Below are positions 48,324-60,951 of a stretch of 64,000 nucleotides of DNA, piece after piece (positions within the stretch are counted from its first letter, which is position 1; every line of letters starts with the position of its first letter). The stretch is taken from positions 248,001 to 312,000 of the forward strand of contig BLAL01000026.1 in NCBI GenBank assembly GCA_015698045.1. Direction: 5' to 3'. The notes under the pieces were generated by a model. The model ran no database searches and had not been told where the DNA came from. It saw only the letters and a list, made by a program, of their open reading frames with translations. This stretch comes from Rhizophagus clarus (Eukaryota > Glomeromycota > Glomeromycetes > Glomerales > Glomeraceae). The translations under genes and the position numbers were made by a program.

Positions 48324-48648
48324 TTAAAGTTTTACTACTCTTATCCATTTATAATTATTTATTGCATATTGTTCAAGATAATATTCAATTTCTTCAAACT
48401 TTTTATCCATATTTTCTAATTCTTTATTAATGACTAAAATAATAGAAAATTTTAAAAATTACCTTCAAAATTTAACAAAGTTGTATCAAATTTATTACAT
48501 ATGGGCTGATCAGTAGAATTAAGGGTTAGGGTTAACTGATGCTCAATTAGCTGAGTAGCACAGTTTTGATTAAAATCAAAACTAAAAAATAATCTTTCAA
48601 AATTTCTATTACAAAATTTACTTCTTCAATTAAAACAGATAAATCCAT
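48324..48648 (-). pseudogene. Possible small gene or pseudogene, unknown family
   Basis: The frame starts at ATG 48648 (MDLSVLIEEVNFVIE). A second frame continues the same composition as FSFDFNQNCATQLIEHQL and then NSTDQPICNKFDTTLLNFE, up to a plausible GTAATT donor; an exon after TTTTAG then reads NKELENMDKKFEEIEYYLEQ and ends at a stop at 48324. The coherent sequence across an intron suggests coding origin. The switch from the first to the second frame near 48600 has no good intron, so it is either broken by a frameshift or has a different 5' exon. No family is recognised. Confidence 0.4.
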
Positions 48649-48854
48649 CCTAAAAAATAAAGAAAAATACTATATAGTTAGTTTATTAAAAAAAAAAATC
48701 ATAATATTTAATGAAAAAAAAATTAAAAAATTAATAAATTATTTAAAATAATTATTAAATAAATCTTAATTAAATATTTTATTTTATTTTATTTTTTTTT
48801 TTGGGTGTTGATAACATACTATCATTTTATTAAGCTAAGAGAGGATTACAAAGA

Positions 48855-49173
48855 TAGTGTTTGGAATCGAATATATTCGAATATACTCGAGTATTCATTT
48901 AAATTTGAAAATCGTATTCGAATAATAATCGAATAAGCTATTCGAATATTATATGAATAATTATTCGAATATTATCTGAATAATTTCCTTTTATAGTAAT
49001 GATTAACATAAGTTGGCCAGAATTATATAACTTTGATTTAGCCGAACTTATATATATGGTACTTTAATTATATATATATTAGTTAAACGAATACTCGAAT
49101 AGCCACTAAGCTTATTCGAATACTCGAATATATTCGAGTTATTCGAATAACTCTTATACGATTCCAAACACTA
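48855..49173. mobile_element. hAT-like MITE with perfect 8-bp target duplication
   Basis: The 319-bp element has 15-bp ends TAGTGTTTGGAATCG and CGATTCCAAACACTA. It is flanked by identical 8-bp duplications TACAAAGA (48847-48854 and 49174-49181), which is the hAT signature. The interior is non-coding and dominated by TATTCGAATA-like palindromic words on both sides of a short unique middle. The perfect duplications suggest a fairly recent insertion. Confidence 0.93.
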
Positions 49174-49181
49174 TACAAAGA

Positions 49182-52006
49182 TTAATCACTTCTAACTAAT
49201 TATGAGTATTCCCAATCATAGATTGGTCTGATTATCCACCAAATTAAATATTTTATTAATTTAAAATTCAATCTGTTGTAATTTAATAAATTATATTTAA
49301 AGTTATTAATTATGATTTTTTGAATATTTCTATCAAATAATATATTTTTTTCTCACGAATTATAAAAAAACTTTTAAAAAATAAAAAAGAGAGCTACAAC
49401 TTATATTTAAAGCAGAAAAATTGTTATATATGCTTTCAAAACTTTTCAGCTTATCTAACTTAAAAACTGATAGAAAATTAATAGAAAAATAATAGATCAG
49501 AAACTAACAGAGTTTGCAAATAAAATATTTTATTATAACTTAATTAAAAGTAAATTATATTACATGATCCTATAACATGATATAATTTAATTTGTGAAAC
49601 ATAATTTTTATTTCAGAATTATAATAACTTACAAAATATTCTAATTTCATTAATTCTACTGATCAGCCTATATGATCATTTATAATTTGCTTTTCAAATT
49701 TCATGTCTAACAGAAAATATTTACCTTGTTTTGTACACTATTAAAAAATTCTGCAGTAATTATGCTATTAACTGATTTTACCAAATGTTTGCAAAGAAAA
49801 AACCTATAAGAAATACTATATAACTATATATTTACTAATCTGTATTAGTATAATATAATTTGTTCATTATCCATTATAATAATAAACTTAAAAATAATCA
49901 TAAGACTGTTATCCATTTTACATAACAACAACCCTATTTAATCATTAATCTAAATTTTTTTTATATTAATATTATCTGACCTAACTAACAATAATTTTAG
50001 ATTTTATATAACAACTTTATCCATTTTAACAATAATTTATATATAGAGTTTTTAGAATCCTAATAGAATATTCTATTTTTTAACTTTAAATTTATAAGTA
50101 AGTTAGTTTTTGATGTATACATTTTTGATAATTACTATAGCTCATATTCAGTTTCTTTTTTATATTTTTTGTATTATAAGCTGAACTGAATTCTATCTAT
50201 CAAAATAAATACTTGATAATTCAATTAATTTGGTATATTAATTCAGGTATTTAGAAATTAATATTTTATTAATTTTGGTCATATTGTCTTTTTATATAAA
50301 TACAAATTAATTTAATTTAATAATAATTAACATGAATTAGCTTTTTAAAAAAAATATTGTAAAATAAAGTATAAACAAATATAGTATTATAAAATAATAA
50401 GTCTATACAGTTATTTTAATTTTACACTATTTACATTTAATAAAATAAAATCCAGTTTTATACTTATCCTCTATATTTTTATCATTATCATGATCTAATT
50501 TGCATAATAAGTATAAGGTTTTATTAGTAATCCTATAATAATTAAAATTTTTATTATTAAATCCTTTATATAGATTAGAATATTAATCTAATATTTTATT
50601 GTGAAAATAGATATAATTATAAGTTGAATTATCTTTATTTGCTTAATGTGTAATTGATGAAATTATTTCTGGTAAAGCATTTATCTTAATTTTTTTTCAT
50701 TAAGTAAAGATTAGCATTTACTCCTAATATTGCACTGTTTTTAGGATGGGATGCATAGGGATGCATGCCTTTTGGAACTGATAGGTTAAAATAGTATTCT
50801 TTATATGGTAGTGAGTACCTATTTGCATAAGTTTATAGTATAGAAAACAGTTTATAGATGGGGTTTATTAGGATGACATTCTGTATCCAATAAAGACTAT
50901 ATTAAACTTGCTCCTTCCAAAAGAATTAAAAAAAAAAATGTATATATATTTTATTTTTATTATAAATTATTATAAGGTAAAATAATCTTAAAAAATTGGT
51001 ATTAACCTAGTTTTATAAAAAGTTATAGAAAAAAATTTTATACATAATTAGCAAGTAAAAAAAAATTTAAAATTTGGAATCTTACAAATATATCCAAATT
51101 TTCTTTTAATATATATTATTTGTACCTCTCTTATAAGATCACTAAATGATATAAATAGATTATAAATCAAGCTTATATGTGATTGAACATTATGACTGTG
51201 AGAGTCTGTACAATATTGTGCTACTGATCACTAGTTAACAAAGTATATATTCTACAATTTGTGAATGTTTGCGTGACTAAGACGCAATAAGATTCGTACT
51301 GTTCGCGAGTTTGTTAAATGACGACGTAACTTTGTGCTGCAATATGACTGGAATTCAGATCTTTAAGTGATACGTTGCTTTTGTGTAAAAAAACATGCAA
51401 GTTTAATATTGTCATTATGCATAGATTTACCACCTCAAAAGTTTATTTTTAATGCACAACATAGCATACTAGTTTGAGTAATTCGCTTCTTAATTACTTA
51501 TCAACATTTTAAGGAGATAAATTTATTTGGTAATTTATTATTTAATTATATATTAATGGTAAGACAAATGTAATTTAGAGCAAAAATATACAATGGTCTT
51601 TTGATTCTTTAATAAATCGCATCAAGAAAAAAAATTCTTTTTCCTCCACTTTTTGATCACTTTGTTTCATGAACCCGATTACATTATATATATCTATATA
51701 TAAAAAATGGACTTGAGTGAATTTTAGATTATGATTCACCATTACAATGATTTCAGCACTTGATTTAAGAGCGAAATAATATCTAAAAAGTGGACCAAAT
51801 TAATTTAAGTTTCTTGTTCAAGGGAAAAAAAATAAAAATATATCTGTATAAAATGTAATATAAACGTATATATATAATTTGATAATTTTATAATTCAGTT
51901 ATTTAATGAAAATAAAAAATTAATTTATAAAAAACGCACTATGAAAATAAAATAAAATACGTACAAATATGATTCAACTAATATATGAATGATATAAAGA
52001 ATTCTT
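49182..52006. other. AT-rich stretch, no gene recognised
   Basis: About 2.8 kb of very AT-rich DNA. Base composition becomes more balanced after about 51190, perhaps the edge of the accessory segment. No coding exons were recognised. Confidence 0.45.
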
Positions 52007-52828
52007 TTACAAATTTTCAATAGACTTTAGAGTATCTTCAAGCTCTTTATCTTTCTCTTTAAGTTTTTCTTTTAATTCCTCGACAGTCTCCTCTAACTTT
52101 ATCTTTTCTTGATCGAGTTTAGTAACTTGACGTTCGTTGTTTTCGTTTTTGATTTCGAGTTCACGTAGCCTAGGATGAAAATAAGGTAAATGATAAACTA
52201 ATTTTAACTAAACTCAGAAATGAATCGTAGCACTGAAAATTCTTAACTTACTTCTCCGTGGTTTCTCTCAAATTCTTTTCAATTTCATCTAAATCACCTT
52301 CAAGTTTTCCAACTTTTTTCTGAAGAGAGCTATTTTCTTGTTCTTTTGCCGAGATTTCTTCTTCAAGTTTTTTCTTTTCGGCTGTTAATTCTTCAACTTT
52401 AGCGGTCGCGGTATCAAGCTCAGTACGAAGAGAATTAACTTTCTATTATTAAAAGTTAAAGTACAACCGTAAAAATTGAAATATATTAGAATATATTATT
52501 CAAATTAGAATTACCTAGAGATTATTGGAACATAGAAAAATATTCGATAATGACTGATTTTTATAAAAATGATTCGAGAGGATACATAAATTTCTTTTGT
52601 GTGTATATGAGACTATAACAAGATTCCTTGAAAACTCTATGAACGTATAACCCCCTTTAGAAGTTTATGAAACTTTAACATCGTTCATTATCTAATATAA
52701 AAAATATTTTTTTTACACTTCGCTTCTTTGCAAACTAACTGCTAAACTCATACTTTACGACGCTAGACCTTTTAAACTAAAATGTATAAAAAAACATTAT
52801 TATGACTAACCTCCTTAAATTTGTCCAT
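52007..52828 (-). CDS. Short tropomyosin
   Basis: Tropomyosin polymerises along actin filaments and supports formin-built cables and rings. Exons 52828-52811, 52442-52252 and 52169-52007 join in frame to 123 residues. The protein is one continuous coiled coil from MDKFKEKVNSLRTELDTA to ELEDTLKSIENL, and LRETTEKLRELE is shared with fission-yeast Cdc8, which starts MDKLREK. Cdc8 and yeast Tpm2 are 161 residues and Tpm1 is 199. The 38-residue deficit equals about one actin-binding period. The first exon is only 18 bases, and the following 368-bp intron holds no visible extra coiled-coil exon. Confidence 0.85.
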
Positions 52829-53965
52829 TTTTTTTACGAGTGATAAGTTGTGAAAAAAAAAACTGGTGTCAAAAAAAAAAAACCAAATTAAACAGACCTT
52901 TATTAAACCACAGATTAAAAACCAGAAAGAGGCGCAGGCAAGCAGTGTACGTGTTATACTATCTTTTTTTGGCAATTGTGTATATCGCTCGAAATTTAAA
53001 AATACGAATATGACCTTTTATTTGTTCTCATTCTATCTACCAGAGTCCTTGTCAGATACTTGATTTATAAGATAAAATTGGCCCCTGAATGGACTAGAAT
53101 TGAAGAAATACTTGTATTAGATCTAGGAGGTAGAACGTTTTGGACAGTTATGAGGAAATTGCATTTACATAAGTTTCCGTCATATTTTTGACAAGTATTG
53201 AAAGTTGCGGTGACAAAGTTCAACGCAAAAATAGTTCATGAAAGGAGCAACGAATAAAGCATTGCTAGAAACTTACTACTAAATGTACTGCATTCCGTTA
53301 TTTCTAAATAAGACAGAAATCTAACAGACCAAGATACTAGCTTGAATGGTCATTACGAACACGCAAAATAATATCTCTATCAAAAATTGGGATGAAGACG
53401 TCCTTCACTTAACTCTCAACCTAATCGAATTGTAAGATTTTGGCATTGGGAATTGCCCTTCGTGAACAAAATTTATCAAATTTGGAAATTTAATTGTGAA
53501 CTAGGATATATGTTTAGTTTGAATTTATAATTAAAAGATTCATAGATTCAAAGAGAAATATTCGCGAATTACTCGTCCGGGATATATTATTTTTTGTTCA
53601 GTGGATTCATGGAGCGGATATTTATATTAACTATCATTGCTAGAATCAGACTATTAAAATTTTGCTAGTATTCTGTTCAAATTATTTGCGTTAGCTAGTC
53701 CTAAAATTAGCCGGTGTTCTATTGACTCTACATCATTTACTGATATCCTCGACTGATATATCGCCCGGCTAGCTCTATAATTACCTAATCACATCTTCCA
53801 ACGAATCACCCAAATCCTCATATAATTTCACCGCAAGATTTATTATATTTATTTTACAGATTGTTAATTACAAAATTAAAGTATTTAATTTACAATAAAA
53901 TAATTCGATTTAATAAGCAAACAAATTACATTGTATGAGTAGGAATCCATTCTACTGTTGAAAAA
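52829..53965. other. Intergenic region upstream of tropomyosin
   Basis: This contains the tropomyosin promoter and the 3' flank of BDP1. Near 53078-53190 a plus-strand frame reads coding-like (WTRIEEILVLDLGGRTFW) but is isolated, so it is likely a remnant or chance. Confidence 0.45.
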
Positions 53966-56185
53966 TTATATCAAATCAAACGCTTCTCGGTTTTCTTCAG
54001 TTGAACCTCCTTCTATATCATCTACTATATCGTCTTGATTTACTTCTGTAGTTTCATCTTGAATATCATTATCTGCTTGTATAGTTGCTAATTCTTCTGT
54101 ATATCGTGAAATAATTTCTAATTCTTCAGGTTCTTGTTTTACAAAAAAAAAAAAAATTAGCATAAAGTTTGAGTAAATAAGTTGAGATTTAATTTTTACC
54201 TATGGGGATGCGAGTATCTAATGCCTTATAAACGCGCAATGGATTGATTTTACGCTCTCTTTTATATTTATTTTTAACTTGATCACGAGATTTTCTATTA
54301 TCAAATATTTTTCTAGATATTATCTCAAAATCGGTTCCCCAACGTGACAATGCCTATATTATAAAAACAAATCATCATGCCGTTATTATTAATAAAGAAA
54401 CTTTGTTACAATAAGATAATTTCTTGAATATTCATGATACCTTAAAAAACAATTCAGTATCATCAATTGTCCATCTTTCATTTTTTCTTGGCTTTTTAGA
54501 ATAGGTAAAAGAATTTACAATATGAGAGAATTTATCTTCTTCTACGACTTCCATTCCTTCGTCATTTTCATAAATACGTGGACGTGAATCTTGTTCTTCG
54601 CGGACTGTATATTGTCCATCCGCATTTACAAACCTACTACCACGTGATGAAAAAACGCGACTTTTCATTTGAATTATAAAAAGTAGAATTAGTTAAGAAG
54701 ACATCTTTTTAAAAAATATATATATAACATATATTACAATTACCGTTTCATAAGAGTAGGCTTATGATTTTCGTTATTTTCATCTTGTTGTGTATTCTCA
54801 TCTTCCACTTCTTCCATTTCATAATCTTGCTGAAATTCCTCGTTTTCATAATTCTCATACTGAATCCAATTTCCATCTTCATCATAATAGCCTTCTTGCT
54901 CCCATTCTCTATTTTCATAATATTCGTCATAATTTTCACTTCCGTCATTATTGAATTCTTCATTTTGTTCAATTTCATATTGCTCATATTGCTCATTTTG
55001 TTCATTTTGATTATCTCCGGGAATATTCTGATCTTGAACTAACTCATTATCTTCATCCCCCAATTGTTGAGAAATAGGGGTTTCGCCATCACCAACATTC
55101 ATTTGGTCATCGTCTCTAATATTATTAGCTGCTGCGCGTTGTCTGCGTTTTTGTTGCGATTTTTGATATTTAGCATATTCTAATTCTTTATAAGTATTAG
55201 ATTTACGACCTCGTTTTAAATCTTTACACAATTCAGCCATTTTAACAATAGAATCATCAAGTGGATTTTCATCTTCAGGATCATCTTCCCAAGGTTTAAC
55301 ACGGCTTTTACTAGATTGTTGTTTACGGGTAGTAGTACGTGGTTTACGTGATTTACTTCGTCGTTTTCTACCAGCTGTAGAATTACTTTTTGTAGAACTG
55401 CCATCAGTATTAGTTGAGGATGTTATGGATGTAATAGAACTGGAACGTTTATGACGTTTTGATTGTTTTGATGATGATGATGTTGCTACCGTTGAATCTT
55501 CAGATTGTTCATCGTCATTATTTGATCTTGCTCGTTTCTTATTCATAATAGCCGTTTTTCGTTGTCTTGTCTTAACAGATGAATCTTCTATCGTTACATC
55601 AGATTCTTCAATATGTTGAGATGTTGTGTTTTCACTAGCATTTTGTGATTCAATAATTCCAGTAACACCTGAAGAAGATGATGATTCAACCAGTGAATCA
55701 TTAGTGAATGAAAGAATGATTTTTGGACTTGTTGGGAATTTTTGTAGAGATTTTTTTTGTATTCCATCTCCAGAAGATTTATTCATCATATTATCAGCGT
55801 TAATAGCAGTACGATTAATAGTGGATCGTTTCTCACTAGAACGCGTCTTAGCTGGTAATACTGATGGAGAAACATCCATCATAATATCTTGTGGTGCTTG
55901 ACTGACTACATCTATTGTATTGCCTTCATAATTAACTACAATAGCATCGGGATTTGTTTCCAACTGAGTAGATTTATTACCACCACTTGACTCCTGTGAA
56001 TTTGAAGGTTGTACTATTGTAATTGGAGTTGGTTCTAGTGATTTCCCAGGAACATCAATAATTGTTCCTTTTGACTTACCTAATTAAATACAATACATGA
56101 GGTTAAACAAACTGAATTCGATAAATTGGAAACTATCGTTATTACCTGCTTTAGAACGAAGCAACGACTTTGAATTTTTAAACAT
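53966..56185 (-). CDS. BDP1: TFIIIB subunit BDP1 (B'')
   Basis: BDP1 is the SANT-domain subunit of TFIIIB that recruits RNA polymerase III with BRF1 and TBP. Exons 56185-56146, 56079-54744, 54660-54441, 54353-54200 and 54132-53966 join in frame to 638 residues. The first 330 residues or so are Ser/Thr- and Lys/Arg-rich and disordered. A conserved block follows (EDENPLDDSIVKMAELCKDL, then RGRKSNTYKELEYAKY). A stretch very rich in Glu, Asn and Tyr (DEYYENREWEQEGYYDEDG) comes next. Then FVNADGQYTVRE and the SANT domain: NERWTIDDTELFFKALSRWG, TDFEIISRKIF and SRDQVKNKYKRE, split by an intron. The acidic tail ends EAFDLI. Confidence 0.9.
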
Positions 56186-56330
56186 CTTGCTTTTAATTAC
56201 AATATACATACTTAATGGTCTATATATTTATGTATCAATCTCGAGTTTCGACTTACCAAAAAAGGAAAGTTAAATGACGATGAATTAACAATAACGAAAA
56301 TCTCATGTAACTGTGAATTATTTACCCGAA

Positions 56331-58384
56331 ATGTCCACACGAAAAATTTTTCTTCCACTTCCACATAATTATGATAAAAATAATATATTTGATTATGCTG
56401 AAGCTTTAATGAGCTTTTGTAAAAAATATTCTAAAATTGCGGATGCTCATATTGTAGACTTTTTTACTAAAAATATTTGGGAAGAAGTCATTCCAAAAGA
56501 ATGGGCTGACGCGTTTAATGTTGAACATATGAATGAAAATGAGGGTGGAATTACTGAGGAAGGAGAGAATAAATTCATGAATAAAATGATTAGACTTGCT
56601 AGTTTTTGTGAATATGAGGTAAATAAATTAATAGTGAGCGTAAGGAAAGTTATAGACAAAGTCAGTCTTAAATAGATTTATAAATGGCAGGAAGATTGGC
56701 CTGAATCTTTAAAGCAATTTATTAGAGATACGAAAGAGTTAGTCTTAACTCGAGAGATTTCGATTAATGGTTAGTTTCTTTGGTTACTTAGTTAGATATC
56801 TAATTAGCGCGTATTGTATACTATCGATACGAATAATGATAATTTGTTATGAAAACTATAAATAAGATTTACAGATGGAATGTGAAGAATCAATTGATAA
56901 ACGTATATTACCGGGAATGAATGAAAAAAAGCTGCATGAGGTAAGTTTTTTATTAAATATCCCTTTCAAGCTATGCGGTAATCAAAAATTAACCATATTT
57001 ATTTATAGGTTAGAATATTGAGTTGTTTGATAGCAAAGTTAACAAAAGAAAATAAAATTAATTCAATAATTGATTTAGGAGCAGGGCAGGTATGTAATAT
57101 ATTCGCGTTAGGATAATTATTTTGTACGCATCTTTATCATTTTTACTCTTATATACAGGGATATTTAAGTAGAGTATTAGCATATACATATAATCTTTGT
57201 GTACTTGCTATAGACACAAGTAATGTACAAACATGCGGAGCACAAAAATATCAATTTCGTACGGAAAAAAGTCTTGGATTGTCGCGCAAGGGAAAAAATG
57301 AAGTTGATTGTAATATGAAAAGTGATAAACTTGTAAGGGAAAAAAAAGGAGGTTTAACTCATGTTACTCACCATGTGACTTCAGAAACTTTAACTACTTT
57401 AATATCAGAGTGGAACATGAATAAAGAACAACTTAATGTTGAAGAGATGCGAAGTTATGAGCTTAACAAGGCTGTTAAAGATGATAAGGATATCGTAGAT
57501 GAGTCTTGTTCAGTTAAACAATTAAAACAAGACTATAATTTTTTAATATGTGGATTACATTCATGTGGAGAATTATCAAGCACAATGTTGGATTTATTTA
57601 TTAAAAATGAGGAAATGAAATGTGTAGTAAATGTAGGGTGTTGTTACCATTTACTTCATGAAAATGAAATTTCTAAACAAGAAGGTTTAAAGGGTATTTA
57701 TTATGACTAAAAAATTCATTTTTGTGGGAATCCCTTGTTTAATATTTAATGTATTTTTAATAATATTCTTTTATAATAAGGTGAAAAGAAATGTTCATTT
57801 CCATTAAGTAAATTTTTTAAAGAAAAAAATTTTTTTATGGGATTAACTATCAGACATCTTGCATGCCAAGTACCATCAAGATGGTCAATTCAACAAGAAT
57901 TAAGTATTAAAGCATTTGAGCATCATTTTTTCCGAGCACTATTACAAGTTAAGTCATACACACTTGCTTAAATACAAAACGCTTTTTTTGCTAAATCGTA
58001 TTTCTTCTTCTCCTTCAGTATATATTAATTGAAAAAGGATTAGTCGAAAGTGCACCAAGGATAGGAAAATTACATCATCGAAGTTTTACATCATTTTCCA
58101 CGTATTGCAATGCTGCATTAAAAAAACTTTCTCTTCCATTAAATAGTATCTCACAATTAGAATCAGGAAAATACTATAGTGAATTTAAGCAAAAAGGATT
58201 TATGCGTAAAATTATTATATTTTGGACACTAAGAGCTATGTTGGGACCGTGTTTTGAGAGTATTATATTATTAGATAGATGTTTATATTTGTCTGAAAAT
58301 AATTTTGTAAAGGAAGTCAAATGTTTTGGTATATTTGACGAACTAAAAAGTCCAAGAAATATGGTCATTGTTGGAATTAAATAA
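56331..58384 (+). CDS. METTL25/RRNAD1-like methyltransferase
   Basis: Seven exons, 56331-56618, 56676-56769, 56867-56940, 57009-57089, 57159-57693, 57781-57947 and 58019-58384, join in frame to 534 residues. The family block GMNEKKLHEV precedes the S-adenosylmethionine motif IIDLGAGQGYLSRVLAY. Later blocks NFLICGLHSCGELSSTMLDL and CVVNVGCCYHLLHE are the METTL25/RRNAD1 hallmarks, as are GLTIRHLACQVPSRW and the C-terminal RAMLGPCFESIILLDR. The substrate in fungi is not known to me. The start ATG at 56331 (MSTRKIFLPLP) is the first in frame after an upstream stop region. It is divergent from BDP1 (145 bp) and convergent with the nitronate monooxygenase gene (61 bp). Confidence 0.88.
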
Positions 58385-58445
58385 TAGGCGGATCACAATT
58401 CAAATTTATTAATATCAGATAAATAATTTTACAAAATTAATATAA

Positions 58446-59765
58446 TTATAATTTTGAAACATTTTCTTTTGTAACAACCGAATTATATACATGTGAGATT
58501 TTTTCTGCAGCAACTTTTACTGTATCTTCCAAGATTTCCTACAATATGATAAAGAAAAAGTTAAATTTTAAATTAGAAGATACGGATTACTTTGTAGGAT
58601 ACAATATACTTACTTTAGCAGTCGGATCATTATGAATTAATCCAACTCCGGCACCAGCATAGATAACCTAAATAAATAAAATTTATTAACAAAATTTATA
58701 ATCGAAATAAAAAAAAAAAAAAATTAGTAAACATACCGCCCTAGAAAAATCTTTTCTCGAGAAAGCTTCTTTGTAAATTTTTTTCCTTTCGCCAATTTTT
58801 TCATCATCATTACCTAATTCTTCATCCTCTTCAACAGTTTTATTTTTAATTGCTCTACCATCCCATTGAGAAGGCCAAGTATTCTTTTCTTTTAATTTAT
58901 CAAATATCTGAGTTCTAACGGTATTTACACCGCCATCATTAGTATTAATAATGATTTTCTTGGCATCAGGATGAGCAGCAGACTCTTTACAAACTATAAA
59001 TCTTGACCCCATTACAACTCCATCACCGCCGAGCATTAATACTGAAGCTAAACCTCTACCATCAATGATTCCTCCCGCAGCCAGAATAATAGGCTTTTTT
59101 AAACCCTTAGAAGAGGAATAAATTTGATTTAATGTATCAACAGCTTCAGGTACTAAAGTTAATGTAGATGCATTATTCACTAATCCATGTCCGCCGCTCT
59201 CATTCCCCTGCATTACAATCACGTCGACATCATTTTTATATGCTTGTATTGCTTGTTCTATTGTTTGTACTTGAGCAAATATTTTTGTGCGAGGTGAAAG
59301 TGAACGTACAATAGGTACATATTTTGAAAAATCACCAAATGAAAACCAAATTGCTAATGGTTTGTAGGAAAGGGTTAAGTGAAGAGACGAATCTGAAGAG
59401 GAGGAGGAAAATTCCGAATCAAGTGCGAATGTCATGAATGCTATACCAATTGGCAATAATCCGTCGGTTGAAGTAGTATGAGATTTAAATAATTCGCGAA
59501 TTGATTTTAAATCATTTTCAACGTCTTCATAAGATTTATATCCTATAATTAAAAGACAAATTTAACATTCGTAAATTAAAAACCGATTAAATTTAAAATA
59601 AGGTTATCTACCTGTTGAAATAAAACCTAACCCTCCTGCTAAATAAACTTCACTCGCCAATTTTATTTCAGATATTTTTGCCATAGGTGCGCTTACTATT
59701 GGATATTTTACACCATATTCTTTAAACAATTGAATAAATCCTGTATCGAATGGATAAACGGACAT
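58446..59765 (-). CDS. Nitronate monooxygenase (2-nitropropane dioxygenase family)
   Basis: An FMN enzyme that oxidises alkyl nitronates such as propionate 3-nitronate. Exons 59765-59612, 59542-58737, 58667-58614 and 58538-58446 join in frame to 368 residues. The N-terminus has YPIVSAPMAKISE and AGGLGFISTG, the barrel start of the family. The active-site region is QGNESGGHG. The phosphate-binding part reads AAGGIIDGRGLASVLMLGGD and GVVMGSRFI. The C-terminal exon has YAGAGVGLIHND. A Glu/Asp-rich insertion (VEEDEELGNDDEKIGE) follows the barrel. No organelle-targeting peptide is obvious. It is divergent from ETF-beta, with which it shares a CCAAT-containing upstream motif. Confidence 0.9.
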
Positions 59766-59952
59766 TATTACTTTTTCTCAGAAAAAAAAAAGCTTTTAAC
59801 GTTGAAAATGATAGAATGTAATGTGAATTTATAAAAAAATTCATCTAAAATAATCTAAATTAGTAATTTATTATTGATAATCAAAACGCGTCATTATTAC
59901 TAATGTTGAAAATTTTAGTCATCAATATTGATATTGTAATACAAACTGAAGT

Positions 59953-59977
59953 AATTAGCCAATCAGAGATATTTCCG
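59953..59977 (+). promoter_or_regulatory. CCAAT-containing 25-bp motif, copy 1
   Basis: The sequence includes AGCCAATCAGAGATATTTCC. It lies 188 bp upstream of the nitronate monooxygenase start. It matches copy 2 at 22 of 25 positions, in the same orientation on the plus strand. CCAAT boxes bind the NF-Y/HAP complex in fungi; binding here is inferred. Confidence 0.5.
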
Positions 59978-60951
59978 AAAGAAACGATTTGATTTATTCA
60001 TATTGAAATTTTAACATTGTATATATAGTTGCTATTCAGAGAACAAATCACGTCTGATATGGCTATTGCTAATAAATAAGATATCGGTCCATAATGTAAC
60101 CAATTCACACACAAAAACTACGACTTGAATTTCTATCTAACAGCCGAAAAAAGTGGCTTTTTAAAAATAAATATATCCGTCTTTTGCCATAGAATATTGA
60201 CAGATTTTCACGGATATCGTCATATCGGCATATCAGATATCCGAGTTTTTAAGGCAAACTCGAACTAAAAAATTACCCGATTATCCGATTATCCGATTAT
60301 TAGTTAGCCTGTGAAGATAAAGCAATTTATAATTTACCAGACTATACTTTAGCGGTAAATGCGGAAATATTCTGGCATCCGTTAAAATCCGTCTTTATCC
60401 GTTTTCCGTTAGTAAAACGGATTGATTAATAATATGGCGCTGTTATAATATGTATTCGGAAAAGATATTTTTATCTTGCAAGTTTTAAAACGAGGTAAAT
60501 ACGTGTCAAATTCAAAGAATATAGATGTAATATACGTCATAGAAAATGAAATAACTAATGCTATTAACTTGAAACAAAGTACTAATTATTTTACGTACTA
60601 CTTGCCATTTGCGATTCATTTAGTCACATAATATGTTTAAAAGATATGAATCATGCGTTAATCTGTTCAAAAGTTGAAAATTATAACGAGATTTTTTATC
60701 GACATTTTTTTGCAGGGGAATAAACTCCAAGTCAAATGTACTTTTCGAACATAGGATTGTCCCAAATTTGATTACGAACATGATTTAGTCTTTAGATCAC
60801 AAGTTCTGTAACATCTTTAAACATGTGGTTGCTGTATAAATTATAAAATTATCAGAGCATTTCGTTTGTAAATAAATCAATATTAAAATTAAATTATCAC
60901 TCAAGATTTACGTTTTCACGAAAGGCTTAAAAATCTTTCACATTAACAATA

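Noticed and set aside
48520-48540. Two TTAGGG-type units (GGGTTAGGGTTA) resembling telomere repeats
   Set aside because: Only two units are present, and they fall inside a coding-like stretch (LTLTLN on the other strand), so chance or codon use is enough.
46093-51225. Similar 20-25 base words containing GTGAGAGTCT at about 46100 and 51200
   Set aside because: Only ten bases match exactly. The words could be seen as direct-repeat ends of a 5-kb element, but nothing else supports that, and the recombinase gene lies outside the interval.
53078-53190. Plus-strand stretch reading WTRIEEILVLDLGGRTFW
   Set aside because: It could be a remnant of a SANT/Myb-like or other gene, but it is isolated, with stops on both sides and no splice partners.
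54764-55042. A 92-codon very hydrophobic plus-strand frame (Ile/Phe/Leu-rich)
   Set aside because: It is the exact antisense of the Glu/Asn/Tyr-rich block of BDP1, where GAA/AAT codons read backwards as TTC/ATT. There is no independent support.
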